Source: Pollutimonas sp036675275
Lineage (GTDB): Bacteria > Pseudomonadota > Gammaproteobacteria > Burkholderiales > Burkholderiaceae_B
Reading direction: 5' to 3'
Length of the DNA: 64,000 bases
Assembly: GCA_036675275.1 (NCBI GenBank)
Contig: JAKFFG010000027.1
Location: 155,603-219,602, forward strand
A program made the position numbers and the translations under genes. The notes beneath the pieces were generated by a model. The model was given only the letters and a program-made list of their open reading frames with translations. It made no database searches and was not told the origin of the DNA. Every line of letters starts with the position of its first letter. Positions within the stretch are counted from its first letter, which is position 1. Shown here in pieces: positions 35,698-43,025 of this stretch.

Positions 35698-36363
35698 ATG
35701 TGCGGACGGGTACGGCAGGCGGGAGACGGCGAACAGTACATGGAAACGTTGAACTGGAATCCTCGAGAGCTGTTCGATGATCCAGAGGCACCCAGGTACA
35801 ACGTGGCGCCGGGCACGCGCCCGCTCTTATTCCACCGGCTGGCCGACGGCAGCGAACAGGCCGACCGGCTGTTCTGGGGATATAAGGCTCCGTGGTCGGC
35901 CAAGGCGTTTAGCAATGCAAACCTCACGACAGTGCTCAAGGGCTCCGGCCTGTGGAAGCCGCTATTGTCGAAGCGCGTCATTGTCCCTTGTGACGGGTGG
36001 TACGAATGGACCGGTGAAAAGCCAGACAAGCAGCCGTGGTATATCCATCCAAAGGACGGCAAGCCGCTACTGTTGGCAGGCCTCACCGCTTGGGCACCCG
36101 GCAAAGACATTGACGCACCGCATGGATTTGCGATTATCACCGATGAATCGGCTGGCGGCATGAAGGATCATTTGCATGACCGCCGACCGATATGCCTCAC
36201 TCCGGAGGCTGCCCTTGAATGGTTGGATCCCGACGTACCGGTCGAGCAAGCGCTCGATATATTGTCGACGGCCCGGCCTGAGTCGGCCTTTACCTGGTAT
36301 CCGGTCACCCGGGCCATGGGCAATAGCCGATACCAGCTTCCGGATGCTAGTGAGCCGATATAA
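35698..36363 (+). CDS. SOS response-associated peptidase (SRAP, YedK/HMCES-like)
   Basis: A 221-residue SRAP protein, which forms a covalent thiazolidine crosslink with abasic sites in single-stranded DNA and so shields stalled forks. The catalytic residues are in place: Cys2 (MCGR, exposed after Met removal), Asn75 in FSNANLTT, Glu103 in DGWYEWTGE and His160 in HLHDRRP, numbering almost identical to E. coli YedK. A GGGGG ribosome-binding site precedes the ATG. It is coupled to the 88-residue gene and both lie under the LexA box, fitting expression during prophage induction. Confidence 0.93.
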   Translation: MCGRVRQAGDGEQYMETLNWNPRELFDDPEAPRYNVAPGTRPLLFHRLADGSEQADRLFWGYKAPWSAKAFSNANLTTVLKGSGLWKPLLSKRVIVPCDGWYEWTGEKPDKQPWYIHPKDGKPLLLAGLTAWAPGKDIDAPHGFAIITDESAGGMKDHLHDRRPICLTPEAALEWLDPDVPVEQALDILSTARPESAFTWYPVTRAMGNSRYQLPDASEPI

Positions 36364-36373
36364 ATTTCATTGC

Positions 36374-36961
36374 TCAGTCAGGATAATCATCACTGAAAGA
36401 GATACCGAGCTGACGAGCGACATGCGTAAGCCCATCGATTGCGGCGGCTCTAGTTTGCTCACAATTGTCGGCGGCGTGAACAAGAAACGGAGCTTCCGCC
36501 CGAGCTTGGACCAAGCCTAGCAGGTACTCACATTTAAAATTTAGCATCCTAATCTTTCTCGCCATATGGAGTAGGTTTTCGCTGTGAGTTTCAGTAAACA
36601 TCCCGCTAAGCGCCGCCCTCTCGATCACCAAGGGCTGCACAAAGGCGATCAATACTTCCTTGACCACCCCTTCTTGCGGCAAGTCGAGCTTCATCCGCTC
36701 AGTGTCACTCAGAATTCGCATTAAATCAGACATTTCCGCCTGTAACAGTTTCAGGAGCTTAGTACGCTCCGCCCGATCAATGGCGGCGCCTTGCAGCCTG
36801 AATAAGTAAAGCCCCCCGGAAATCGCCAGAAAGAACGATAGACCGGAGCCAATCAACGTATTCAGCCATTCCCAGATTTTATCCGGCTGGTGGAATAGGA
36901 CGGCGACAGAATAGCCAACGCCGATCAGTACAGTTGCAGCCGTTGCGATAAAAATATGCAT
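36374..36961 (-). CDS. Two-helix membrane protein of unknown function
   Basis: A 195-residue protein with two N-terminal membrane helices (about residues 3-24 and 35-55) and a cytoplasmic helical domain rich in Leu and Glu. Its stop faces the SRAP stop 10 bases away. It lies at the distal end of the lysis module, a common place for lysogen-expressed cargo such as superinfection exclusion or abortive infection proteins. No family is recognised and no function is claimed. Confidence 0.65.
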   Translation of the reverse strand: MHIFIATAATVLIGVGYSVAVLFHQPDKIWEWLNTLIGSGLSFFLAISGGLYLFRLQGAAIDRAERTKLLKLLQAEMSDLMRILSDTERMKLDLPQEGVVKEVLIAFVQPLVIERAALSGMFTETHSENLLHMARKIRMLNFKCEYLLGLVQARAEAPFLVHAADNCEQTRAAAIDGLTHVARQLGISFSDDYPD

Positions 36962-37077
36962 GTTGTCCTTGGATTACTATTGGAGCCTTATGCGATATGG
37001 CCGGGGAGAACATATCGCGGCACGGCAATGAGCGCGCAATTCGGAATGTAATTCATTCGTCTATAACTGTCACACGG

Positions 37078-37530
37078 TTATCTCTGAACTGATTCGACAT
37101 ACCCCTGCAACCCCGTCACTTTGTCAGCGAGCCTTCCAGCTTCGTCTGCCATTCCTTGATATTCTGCCCAGCTTCGTCCGAGTATTCCGATCCAGTCCTC
37201 TCCGGCGTCATTAAGTCCGCTGCAGGTTCCGGCATTCTGTAGCTGCTTACGGAGGGACTGCAGCAGCCGGCCAGTAGCATCAAGCTCAGTGGCCCACTTC
37301 TTTGCAGTAGCTTGGCTGGCCAGAAGCTGGCCACGATATTGAGCATCGGCACGGTCTTTCTCCACTTGTTGCCCGAGGGCGATTGCGATTTGTTGCCGTT
37401 CGATTTTGAGGCGGGCGGCTTCGGCGCCCTGGCCGTACTGCGCCTCGCCATATAACCGCACGCCAACTCCCGCGACCGCCAGTAACCCAGCACCAACGAG
37501 GCCAGCAATCGCTATAGTCCGGATAGACAC
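37078..37530 (-). CDS. Rz-like inner-membrane spanin
   Basis: A 150-residue protein with one N-terminal membrane helix (residues 6-27) and a long periplasmic coiled coil (RLKIERQQIAIALGQQVEKDRADAQYRGQLLASQATAKK onward). This layout, the place after the endolysin, and the Rz1-like lipoprotein embedded in another frame identify it as the i-spanin that fuses inner and outer membranes in the last step of lysis. Its start overlaps the endolysin end by 19 bases. Confidence 0.85.
   Translation of the reverse strand: MSIRTIAIAGLVGAGLLAVAGVGVRLYGEAQYGQGAEAARLKIERQQIAIALGQQVEKDRADAQYRGQLLASQATAKKWATELDATGRLLQSLRKQLQNAGTCSGLNDAGEDWIGILGRSWAEYQGMADEAGRLADKVTGLQGYVESVQR
37116..37346 (-). CDS. Rz1-like outer-membrane spanin lipoprotein, embedded in Rz
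   Basis: A 76-codon frame lying wholly inside the Rz gene in another reading frame. The product has a hydrophobic signal with the lipobox LLAGC (cysteine near residue 28), followed by a short polar tail with several prolines and serines and a charged helix. Embedded Rz1 genes are typical of lambda-like spanin pairs. The ATG at 37346 was chosen because it gives a complete lipoprotein signal. Confidence 0.75.
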   Translation of the reverse strand: MLNIVASFWPAKLLQRSGPLSLMLLAGCCSPSVSSYRMPEPAADLMTPERTGSEYSDEAGQNIKEWQTKLEGSLTK

Positions 37531-37994
37531 AGCGCTACCTCCTTATCCCGCCTGTTGACCAACCCTGGCAACTTGATCTTGATGTCGAAGACGGTCACAT
37601 ACACCCAGCGTCGCATCTGCTCGCAAGCCTCGCGATACCGGCCCTGATTGTGCAGCTTGAGCAGCGTCGACCCGCGAAACGCGCTATCGCCTACGTTGTA
37701 GGTAAACGATATGTAGGAGGCAAGCGTCTGCGTGCTGACGGGCTTTTGCGTGAGCGTCACTATGTTGTTGCCGATGCGCAGCGCCTCGCCGTTGAGCAGC
37801 TGTTGGCATTCGCCCCGGCTGCGCACCAAGTCCCGGCGTACATTCTTGGTGTTGCCGTAGCAGTCGGTCAGTACGCCGGCGCTATCCAAGTACGGGCCGC
37901 CCGTGTAACCTTCCAGGCCCACAAGGGCCGACGCAGCCAACGCAGCAGCTGCGACGACCTGCGGTAGTTTGCCTTGCGGTGCCGCCGGGATCAT
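37512..37994 (-). CDS. SAR endolysin, T4-type lysozyme (GH24)
   Basis: A 160-residue muramidase. The triad has the exact E-8-D-5-T spacing (E28, D37, T43) in LEGYTGGPYLDSAGVLTDCYGNT. The first 27 residues form a weakly hydrophobic Ala/Gly-rich segment (LPQVVAAAALAASALVGL), as in signal-arrest-release endolysins that are exported by Sec, tethered inactive, and freed when the pinholin depolarises the membrane. It overlaps the holin stop by four bases. Confidence 0.93.
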   Translation of the reverse strand: MIPAAPQGKLPQVVAAAALAASALVGLEGYTGGPYLDSAGVLTDCYGNTKNVRRDLVRSRGECQQLLNGEALRIGNNIVTLTQKPVSTQTLASYISFTYNVGDSAFRGSTLLKLHNQGRYREACEQMRRWVYVTVFDIKIKLPGLVNRRDKEVALCLSGL

Positions 37995-38176
37995 GCGCGG
38001 TCCTTAAACCAGTCAGCAAACAGCCGCCAGTACTTGGGGATGAGCAAGCCGATCTGCAATACCAGATAAGCCAGGGTAGCAAGCGCCACCCATTCATTGA
38101 GCGTCAGGGCTGTGGCGAGCGATCCGCCGGCGCCGACTGACATTTTTACTACTGCTGCTTTGGCATCTGGTTCCAT
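37991..38176 (-). CDS. Holin
   Basis: A 61-residue protein with an N-terminal Ala/Gly-rich segment that may be a weak first helix (AVVKMSVGAGGSLATAL) and a strong second helix (WVALATLAYLVLQIGLLIP), ending in a short charged tail (YWRLFADWFKDRA). Size, topology and the ATGA overlap with the SAR endolysin indicate the holin, possibly a pinholin given its partner. The ATG at 38176 was preferred over the upstream in-frame ATG, which falls in a terminator hairpin. Confidence 0.8.
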   Translation of the reverse strand: MEPDAKAAVVKMSVGAGGSLATALTLNEWVALATLAYLVLQIGLLIPKYWRLFADWFKDRA

Positions 38177-38199
38177 GTATTTTCCAAAGGGATGGACGT

Positions 38200-38222
38200 A
38201 AAAAAACCCCAGCGAAGGGGCT
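38200..38222 (-). terminator. Terminator just upstream of the holin
   Basis: On the minus strand CCCC-TTCGCT-GGGG, extended by two weaker pairs, is followed by seven T residues. It lies 24 bases before the holin start and would stop transcripts arriving from the right unless antiterminated. Confidence 0.75.
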
Positions 38223-38303
38223 TTCGGCAAAGAGCCGTTCCTTTAAGATCAGCTCACATATTTAACTGTTTCTCGGCTCCCATTAAATGGCTAAGATTCA
38301 GCG

Positions 38304-38330
38304 AAAAAAAAACCGCCCAGAAGAGCGGTT
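38304..38330 (-). terminator. Terminator after the leftward acyltransferase
   Basis: On the minus strand arms AACCGC (38325-38330) and GCGGTT (38311-38316) with an 8-base loop are followed by seven T residues, 27 bases after the acyltransferase stop. Confidence 0.8.
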
Positions 38331-38356
38331 AAAGTACCAATCCATGAGGCTCGGAA

Positions 38357-39430
38357 TCACGCCGCCGTGACGACCAATGGTGGCGCTCGAAAGGTAGTTC
38401 GCCTTAAATTCAAGGCGGGTTTTTCAATAAACTTCCAAGAAGCCCACGCACACATCAACGCGATAGGAGTAGCTGACATGGCCAATTGCCATCCCGAAAT
38501 TGTTTGTCCCGAAAGAGCCACTATTGACTGCTGTATCGGGAAAGCAAAGAGATAGGTTCCATAGGACAAATCCCCCATCTTCTTTACAGCCGAAGAGAAC
38601 ACAGGCCGGACGTACGCGAGGTAAAGCAATAGATAGGGCAACGAAACATACAACGCCAGCCATGTGTATTCAGTTCTTGCGGCCAACAACAGAACTGCAG
38701 TGGCAACGAGGGCGAGGTAACCGTTAATTGGGATCAAGCGACGAGCGGACCAACAAACCGAGCCGATAAGAAAGAACAGTCCGTACCGCAGCACTGGTAA
38801 AAGTTCTGTCGTGCCAAAAAGCACTATCGGTTTAAATCCCCCTCTAACACCATGCCAAGTCATTATGATCGCCACAATGCATGTAACCATATAGATAAGG
38901 AAATGCCTACGCCCAGCTCCAACAAAGATTAGAGCCAAAAATACATAGCAGAATGCTTCGATTGGTATTGTCCACAACGAGCCATTCACTCCAGTGGCAA
39001 GAGGTAGATCGTTAAATACCCCTGGTAACTGAAAATATGTTCGGTATGGAATAGCGTTCAATAGATACTCGTATGTACCTTTGCTCTGAAAATACTCCGA
39101 AACCGAAAGGGTAGTAACAATTGGTCCGAGAACCAGTGCAGAGAGCACCGATACCACCGCAAGCGCGGGGATAATTCTGAGTAGCCTCGCTGTGGCATAC
39201 GCTGGCATATCCCTTCGTTCCACTGAGCCGGTAATAAGAAAGCCGCTAATTACAAAAAATGATCCCACTGCCAGAATCGTGGGCTCATATCCGAAGAAGA
39301 ATCGGTGCCAAGCGACAGGGGATGTGCCAGCAAGAGGAAAACTATGAGAAATCAACACCACGAGCGCTGCCCATAGCCTGATGATGTCAAAATTGTTGGT
39401 CGGCCTCGAGGAAAGCTTGCTCAGTAACAT
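38357..39430 (-). CDS. Acyltransferase 3 family membrane protein (O-antigen type)
   Basis: A 357-residue protein with about ten membrane helices. The family start motif is visible as FDIIRLWAALVVLISHSFPLAG, with the conserved Arg and His, followed by FFVISGFLITGS and ARLLRIIPAL. Such enzymes move acetyl or other acyl groups onto lipopolysaccharide, exopolysaccharide or peptidoglycan. The frame is open 48 codons further upstream, but the motif position favours the start at 39430. It has lower GC than its neighbours and its own terminator. It lies between tail and lysis genes of the prophage, as expected for a lysogenic conversion gene. Confidence 0.85.
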   Translation of the reverse strand: MLLSKLSSRPTNNFDIIRLWAALVVLISHSFPLAGTSPVAWHRFFFGYEPTILAVGSFFVISGFLITGSVERRDMPAYATARLLRIIPALAVVSVLSALVLGPIVTTLSVSEYFQSKGTYEYLLNAIPYRTYFQLPGVFNDLPLATGVNGSLWTIPIEAFCYVFLALIFVGAGRRHFLIYMVTCIVAIIMTWHGVRGGFKPIVLFGTTELLPVLRYGLFFLIGSVCWSARRLIPINGYLALVATAVLLLAARTEYTWLALYVSLPYLLLYLAYVRPVFSSAVKKMGDLSYGTYLFAFPIQQSIVALSGQTISGWQLAMSATPIALMCAWASWKFIEKPALNLRRTTFRAPPLVVTAA

Positions 39431-39856
39431 TTGTAGTTTCGCATATTGAAGATCACATATCCCGCAAGGGGACATAACGCGGCGATTAGAACACATGCGG
39501 AAACGATTTTTACATTTAGGCTTGCTCCGACGTGAAAGAATCGTGGAGCTTCGCTGTAGGAATGCTCCGAGCATGGGTAAGTGCCTCAGCGATACTGGAC
39601 TAAGACGGACCAGCTGCCGATCGCCGCCAACCTGCCATGTAGACCGCTAGCGTCACCATGCGCACCAGCCTTGAATGAGACGAATGAAAGCTCTGGACGT
39701 AAAAATTCACAACGACAGGGCAGAGAGAAATCTGCCTACGGCGGGCGGATACTGAAGATAACGAGCCGACAGAGAACGAGGCGGCTTATGCTGTGTGAGT
39801 TAATTCGAACCAGCGCAAATGCTAATATCTTCCGATAATTAAAAGACACCCATGCC
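39431..39856. other. Divergent promoter region between two acyltransferase genes
   Basis: About 426 bases without a supported gene. An 85-codon plus-strand frame (39581-39838) shows no family resemblance and no ribosome-binding site. A weak promoter candidate for the right-hand gene is TTAATT, 17 bases, TAATAT, with the -10 about 30 bases before its ATG. Confidence 0.55.
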
Positions 39857-40891
39857 ATGCTAACTAATATCCAGGCTCTTCGAGCACTGGCGTCGATTCT
39901 GGTTGTGTTATTCCATGCCTTGCCGCACTATGAAGCTATGGGCGGGGACAACGGCATCATCACGGCCATATCCCAATGGGGGTATATGGGTGTTGACTTC
40001 TTCTTCGTCATTAGCGGATTTATCATTACGCACACCGCGCTGCCCAAGCCGCGCGGCTCGATGAGCGCATTGATGTTTTTTTCCCATCGACTTGCCCGTA
40101 TTTTCCTCGGGTATTGGCCGTTTCTAGGGTTCGCAATAATCCTCGCGATGATATTTCCACCTCTTTCCGTCCCAAGTCATGACCTTTTCAGTTCGATTTT
40201 CCTGCTCAGCACGCAAATGGATCGCCTTATGCTCCCGGTGTCCTGGTCGTTGACATATGAGTTGTATTTTTATACGCTGTTTCTCGGGCTATTTTGGGTT
40301 CCGGTGGATATTATTAAGCGGTTACTGCCGATAGCTTTTTTAGTGCTCGCGTCAATCCTGCTTGTTTACCATCCGCCGCATACCACTACCTCTGGCTTCT
40401 TTATATCCTGCTTTTTATTAGAATTCATAGCGGGTTCTGTAATTCGAGTGTACGTTCATCGCCTCACCGGCCCCCATGTACGATACCTCGCAGCGGCGAT
40501 CGGTGTCGCCGCGGTTGGGTTAGGTGCTTTCTTCACCACGGTGTATCCATTGCGAGTAACGACGTTCGGAGTAGCGGGAGCGGCCTTGTTAGTGCTGGCC
40601 ATTGCCACGCCCGGCCTACCTAGAAAGGGCATGGGCTCGATAATCGGGATGATAGGTGACTGCTCATACACAATCTATTTATCTCATATATTATTTATAA
40701 ATTTATTCTATTTCACAGGATTGCGAGATTGGTTTACTAAGCAAGGCCCAGGTTTCGCCGAATTGGGCCTTGCGTTCCTACTGCTTTGTTGCATTATTTT
40801 CAGCTATGTTTTCTACAGACTCGTAGAACTGCCTCTTTACCGCAACGCCATAGTAACCACTAGGCGTACCAGCACTGTACCCACAACCTGA
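39857..40891 (+). CDS. Acyltransferase 3 family membrane protein (second copy, divergent)
   Basis: A 344-residue acyltransferase with about ten helices: start MLTNIQALRALASILVVLFHALPHY with the conserved Arg and catalytic-type His, then GYMGVDFFFVISGFIITHT and SHRLARIFLGYWP. It differs clearly in sequence from the other acyltransferase 430 bases to the left. It is the only plus-strand gene inside the late region apart from cargo, is AT-richer than the structural genes, and has no strong ribosome-binding site. A role in surface polysaccharide modification is inferred. Confidence 0.85.
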   Translation: MLTNIQALRALASILVVLFHALPHYEAMGGDNGIITAISQWGYMGVDFFFVISGFIITHTALPKPRGSMSALMFFSHRLARIFLGYWPFLGFAIILAMIFPPLSVPSHDLFSSIFLLSTQMDRLMLPVSWSLTYELYFYTLFLGLFWVPVDIIKRLLPIAFLVLASILLVYHPPHTTTSGFFISCFLLEFIAGSVIRVYVHRLTGPHVRYLAAAIGVAAVGLGAFFTTVYPLRVTTFGVAGAALLVLAIATPGLPRKGMGSIIGMIGDCSYTIYLSHILFINLFYFTGLRDWFTKQGPGFAELGLAFLLLCCIIFSYVFYRLVELPLYRNAIVTTRRTSTVPTT

Positions 40892-40912
40892 CTGATGTTG
40901 CTATATTTAGAC

Positions 40913-41305
40913 TTATAAGCTCATCAAGATTTCCGCCTTTCGGTCTGCTGTGATGACTCCCTCCGCCACCATGAGATCGAGTCCTTCGATAGTATCTGGA
41001 TCTGTAATATCGACGTAATGGGCGCATATTAAGTTGTCCAGCGCCCATTGAACATCGATATTCAAGTGCGATCGTGCCGCTGCATATTCAGCGCGTTTGA
41101 ATCTTGCCAGAAATTCACGCGGCGGAAGAAGTATTTCTGGCGCTAATTCTGGAGTCGCTGGCGCCACGAATGCCCCTTCAAGGCATACATCACCAACTTG
41201 AGTCTCCGTAGCGCATGGCTTCCAGTTAAGTGAAGGATGAAACCTTCCGGATGGATCGATTGCCGTGACTTCGACTACACAATCGTTTTGAATAAGAGCC
41301 CACAT
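40913..41305 (-). CDS. Putative tail fibre assembly or adhesin-associated protein
   Basis: A 130-residue protein starting MWALIQNDCVVEVTAIDPSGRFHPSLNW. The start pattern (short strand naming a question-like V-E-V-T then D-P-x-G-R-F-H-P) and the C-terminal half (FLARFKRAEYAAARSHLNIDVQWALDNL) resemble small proteins encoded just after phage tail fibres. GGTGA lies 5 bases before this ATG, which decides against the ATG four codons upstream. It overlaps neither acyltransferase and slips just under the end of the adhesin gene. Confidence 0.6.
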   Translation of the reverse strand: MWALIQNDCVVEVTAIDPSGRFHPSLNWKPCATETQVGDVCLEGAFVAPATPELAPEILLPPREFLARFKRAEYAAARSHLNIDVQWALDNLICAHYVDITDPDTIEGLDLMVAEGVITADRKAEILMSL

Positions 41306-41310
41306 ATTTA

Positions 41311-42375
41311 TCACCATTGAATAATTACGATGCCAGGCGCGCCGTCGCCCCCGCTAAATACGGTACCGCCAGCTGCCGCCGCTGCCGGACCACCCTCTCC
41401 TGGACTTGAGCCGTTCTGCGGTTGCCCGACAGAGCCACCATCGACACCACCCCCGAAAAATGCAGCTCCACCGCCATTGCCACCCACACAAAGAGAAGTT
41501 GCCGAATATTGCATAACGGTTCCGTCGCCCCCTCCGCATCCTCGGACGTTTAAGTCGCCCCCCGACCCTATTCCGCCACCAGCGCCACTGAAGGCGGAAG
41601 GTGTAGTTAGGCCACTACCTGACCCGATACCGCCAAGTCCACCTGTAGCGGAGCAAAACTCTCCGAATGATGATGCGCCGCCATTAAGTCCATCCCATCC
41701 ATTTGATGACTTTCCGCCCGCCCCGGGCGCTCCGACGGTCACGGAAACTTCCTCTAAAGCGGTTAGATCAACGAGCCTTCTGGCGCCTCCGCCACCACCT
41801 CCGCCACCACCTCCGCCACTACTGGCGGCGACTGCGCCAGACGCCACACCACCGCCACCACCGCCACCTCCGATTACCGTGACCCAGACCTTCGTTACGC
41901 CTTCTGGGACAACCCAATTGTGAATGCCTGCCGTGCTGTAAGTTTGGATGCCACGGAACGGAAACAGGCCGGCGGTTGTCGCGGGCGTCATAAGTAGGCT
42001 ATCGCTTAATCCCTCAAGCGCCTGAGCGGCACTGGCAGTCTTCAATCCCCATAACGCCCACGTAATGTTTGAAGTACCCGGTTCAACCCCATTACTTGCC
42101 AATAGAGACCGATACGTCGCTCCTTCGTGCTGTACATAGGCCTCTACGGGATAATCGTCGGTGTCTGACCACTCCGGGATCCCGCGCTGTAGCAAATACC
42201 GTATGGCCTCATCCTGCCGCTTCATGACGGCATTCATCCATTCCATCGGTGGCTTACCCTCGGTCTGCTCAAAAGAGAGCCCCCATCCTCGCAGAATGTC
42301 CGGAAAGGGGACCACTTCGCCGGGGTTCGCGTTCTCTGCAAAAACGAGCTCATCGGGCCGTGTATATATAGTCAT
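41311..42375 (-). CDS. Glycine-rich tail fibre/adhesin
   Basis: A 354-residue protein. Residues 1-130 look like a tail-attachment domain (PDILRGWGLSFEQTEGKPPMEWMNAVMKRQDEAIRYLLQRGIPEW, then a YVQHEGATYRSLLASN element as in fibre domains). Residues 145-165 form a beta strand region (TYSTAGIHNWVVPEGVTKVWVTVIG), after which the rest is very glycine-rich with runs of 8 and 11 Gly. Such a layout matches phage adhesin tips that fold as polyglycine-II helices with variable loops which bind the host receptor. Its ATG overlaps the DUF2612 stop. Confidence 0.82.
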   Translation of the reverse strand: MTIYTRPDELVFAENANPGEVVPFPDILRGWGLSFEQTEGKPPMEWMNAVMKRQDEAIRYLLQRGIPEWSDTDDYPVEAYVQHEGATYRSLLASNGVEPGTSNITWALWGLKTASAAQALEGLSDSLLMTPATTAGLFPFRGIQTYSTAGIHNWVVPEGVTKVWVTVIGGGGGGGGVASGAVAASSGGGGGGGGGGGARRLVDLTALEEVSVTVGAPGAGGKSSNGWDGLNGGASSFGEFCSATGGLGGIGSGSGLTTPSAFSGAGGGIGSGGDLNVRGCGGGDGTVMQYSATSLCVGGNGGGAAFFGGGVDGGSVGQPQNGSSPGEGGPAAAAAGGTVFSGGDGAPGIVIIQW

Positions 42376-43025
42376 ATCAATCTCGCAAAGACGCCGGCAT
42401 TAAAGCCGGCTGAATTGGGTGCACCGTGGAATCCAAAGGCAATTTTCGGTAATGCGGCAAAAAACTTGATTCCTACGCCCGCTGGGCGCGGCAGAATATC
42501 CATCTGCTTAATGGCGTACTGTTTGAACGGGGTAATGGATTCAGTCGGCAACAGCACGCTGATGCTCATGTCGTACGCGTCATACGCGCCAGAGCCCTCG
42601 CCGAAAATAAATTCGACCATCTCGGTAACGTCGTCGATGGTGCCGACCATGTAATTTTTGGCAATTCGACAGCGGATCAAGAACCGAAAATCGACGTCGT
42701 CCAAGACAACGGAGTCTGCCAAAGGGTCACCCACGCGATACCACTTACCGCCCCCAGCGCCGGCGCTTTGAAAGCCTACCGCGCTCGGGGCATTGTCAAA
42801 ACCGAACAATGATCGCGGGGTAATGTTTGGCAGGACACGGGACTGTCCCACATGCTTACCGACCAGATCAAGGTTACCGCCTGTCGCATCATCGATGCTC
42901 AGCGCCGTGGGCAATGACGCGATGCCCTTCCATGTTTCTCCAAACTCGCGGTCTAGCAGCTGAGCGGTGGCGAGCGCCTTGGGCTTAGCTTTGTACTGCC
43001 ATATAAGAAGGCGTTCATAGCTCAT
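42372..43025 (-). CDS. DUF2612 baseplate/tail protein
   Basis: A 217-residue phage structural protein of DUF2612, recognised by the N-terminal segment ATAQLLDREFGETWKGIASLPTALSIDDATGGNLDLVGKHVGQSR and FLIRCRIAKNYMVGTIDDVTEMVEFIFG. It sits between baseplate J and the fibre, the place of gpI-like proteins that join fibres to the baseplate. Four-base overlaps on both sides show translational coupling. Confidence 0.82.
   Translation of the reverse strand: MSYERLLIWQYKAKPKALATAQLLDREFGETWKGIASLPTALSIDDATGGNLDLVGKHVGQSRVLPNITPRSLFGFDNAPSAVGFQSAGAGGGKWYRVGDPLADSVVLDDVDFRFLIRCRIAKNYMVGTIDDVTEMVEFIFGEGSGAYDAYDMSISVLLPTESITPFKQYAIKQMDILPRPAGVGIKFFAALPKIAFGFHGAPNSAGFNAGVFARLI

Noticed and set aside
34960..36961. 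Integrase or excisionase near the tRNA end of the prophage
   Set aside because: All frames in this stretch were read; none has tyrosine or serine recombinase motifs, so the integrase must be at the unseen right end.
39581..39838. 85-codon frame as a transposase remnant
   Set aside because: A short segment (DVKIHNDRAERNL) faintly recalls the end of some transposases, but no inverted repeats, catalytic residues or further homologous stretch are visible.
41330..41923. Proline-rich 197-codon frame opposite the adhesin
   Set aside because: It is the antisense shadow of the glycine-rich coding sequence and has no ribosome-binding site or recognisable domain.
40913..42375. Diversity-generating retroelement acting on the tail adhesin, as in Bordetella phage BPP-1
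   Set aside because: No reverse transcriptase gene and no template/variable repeat pair near the adhesin was found in the window.
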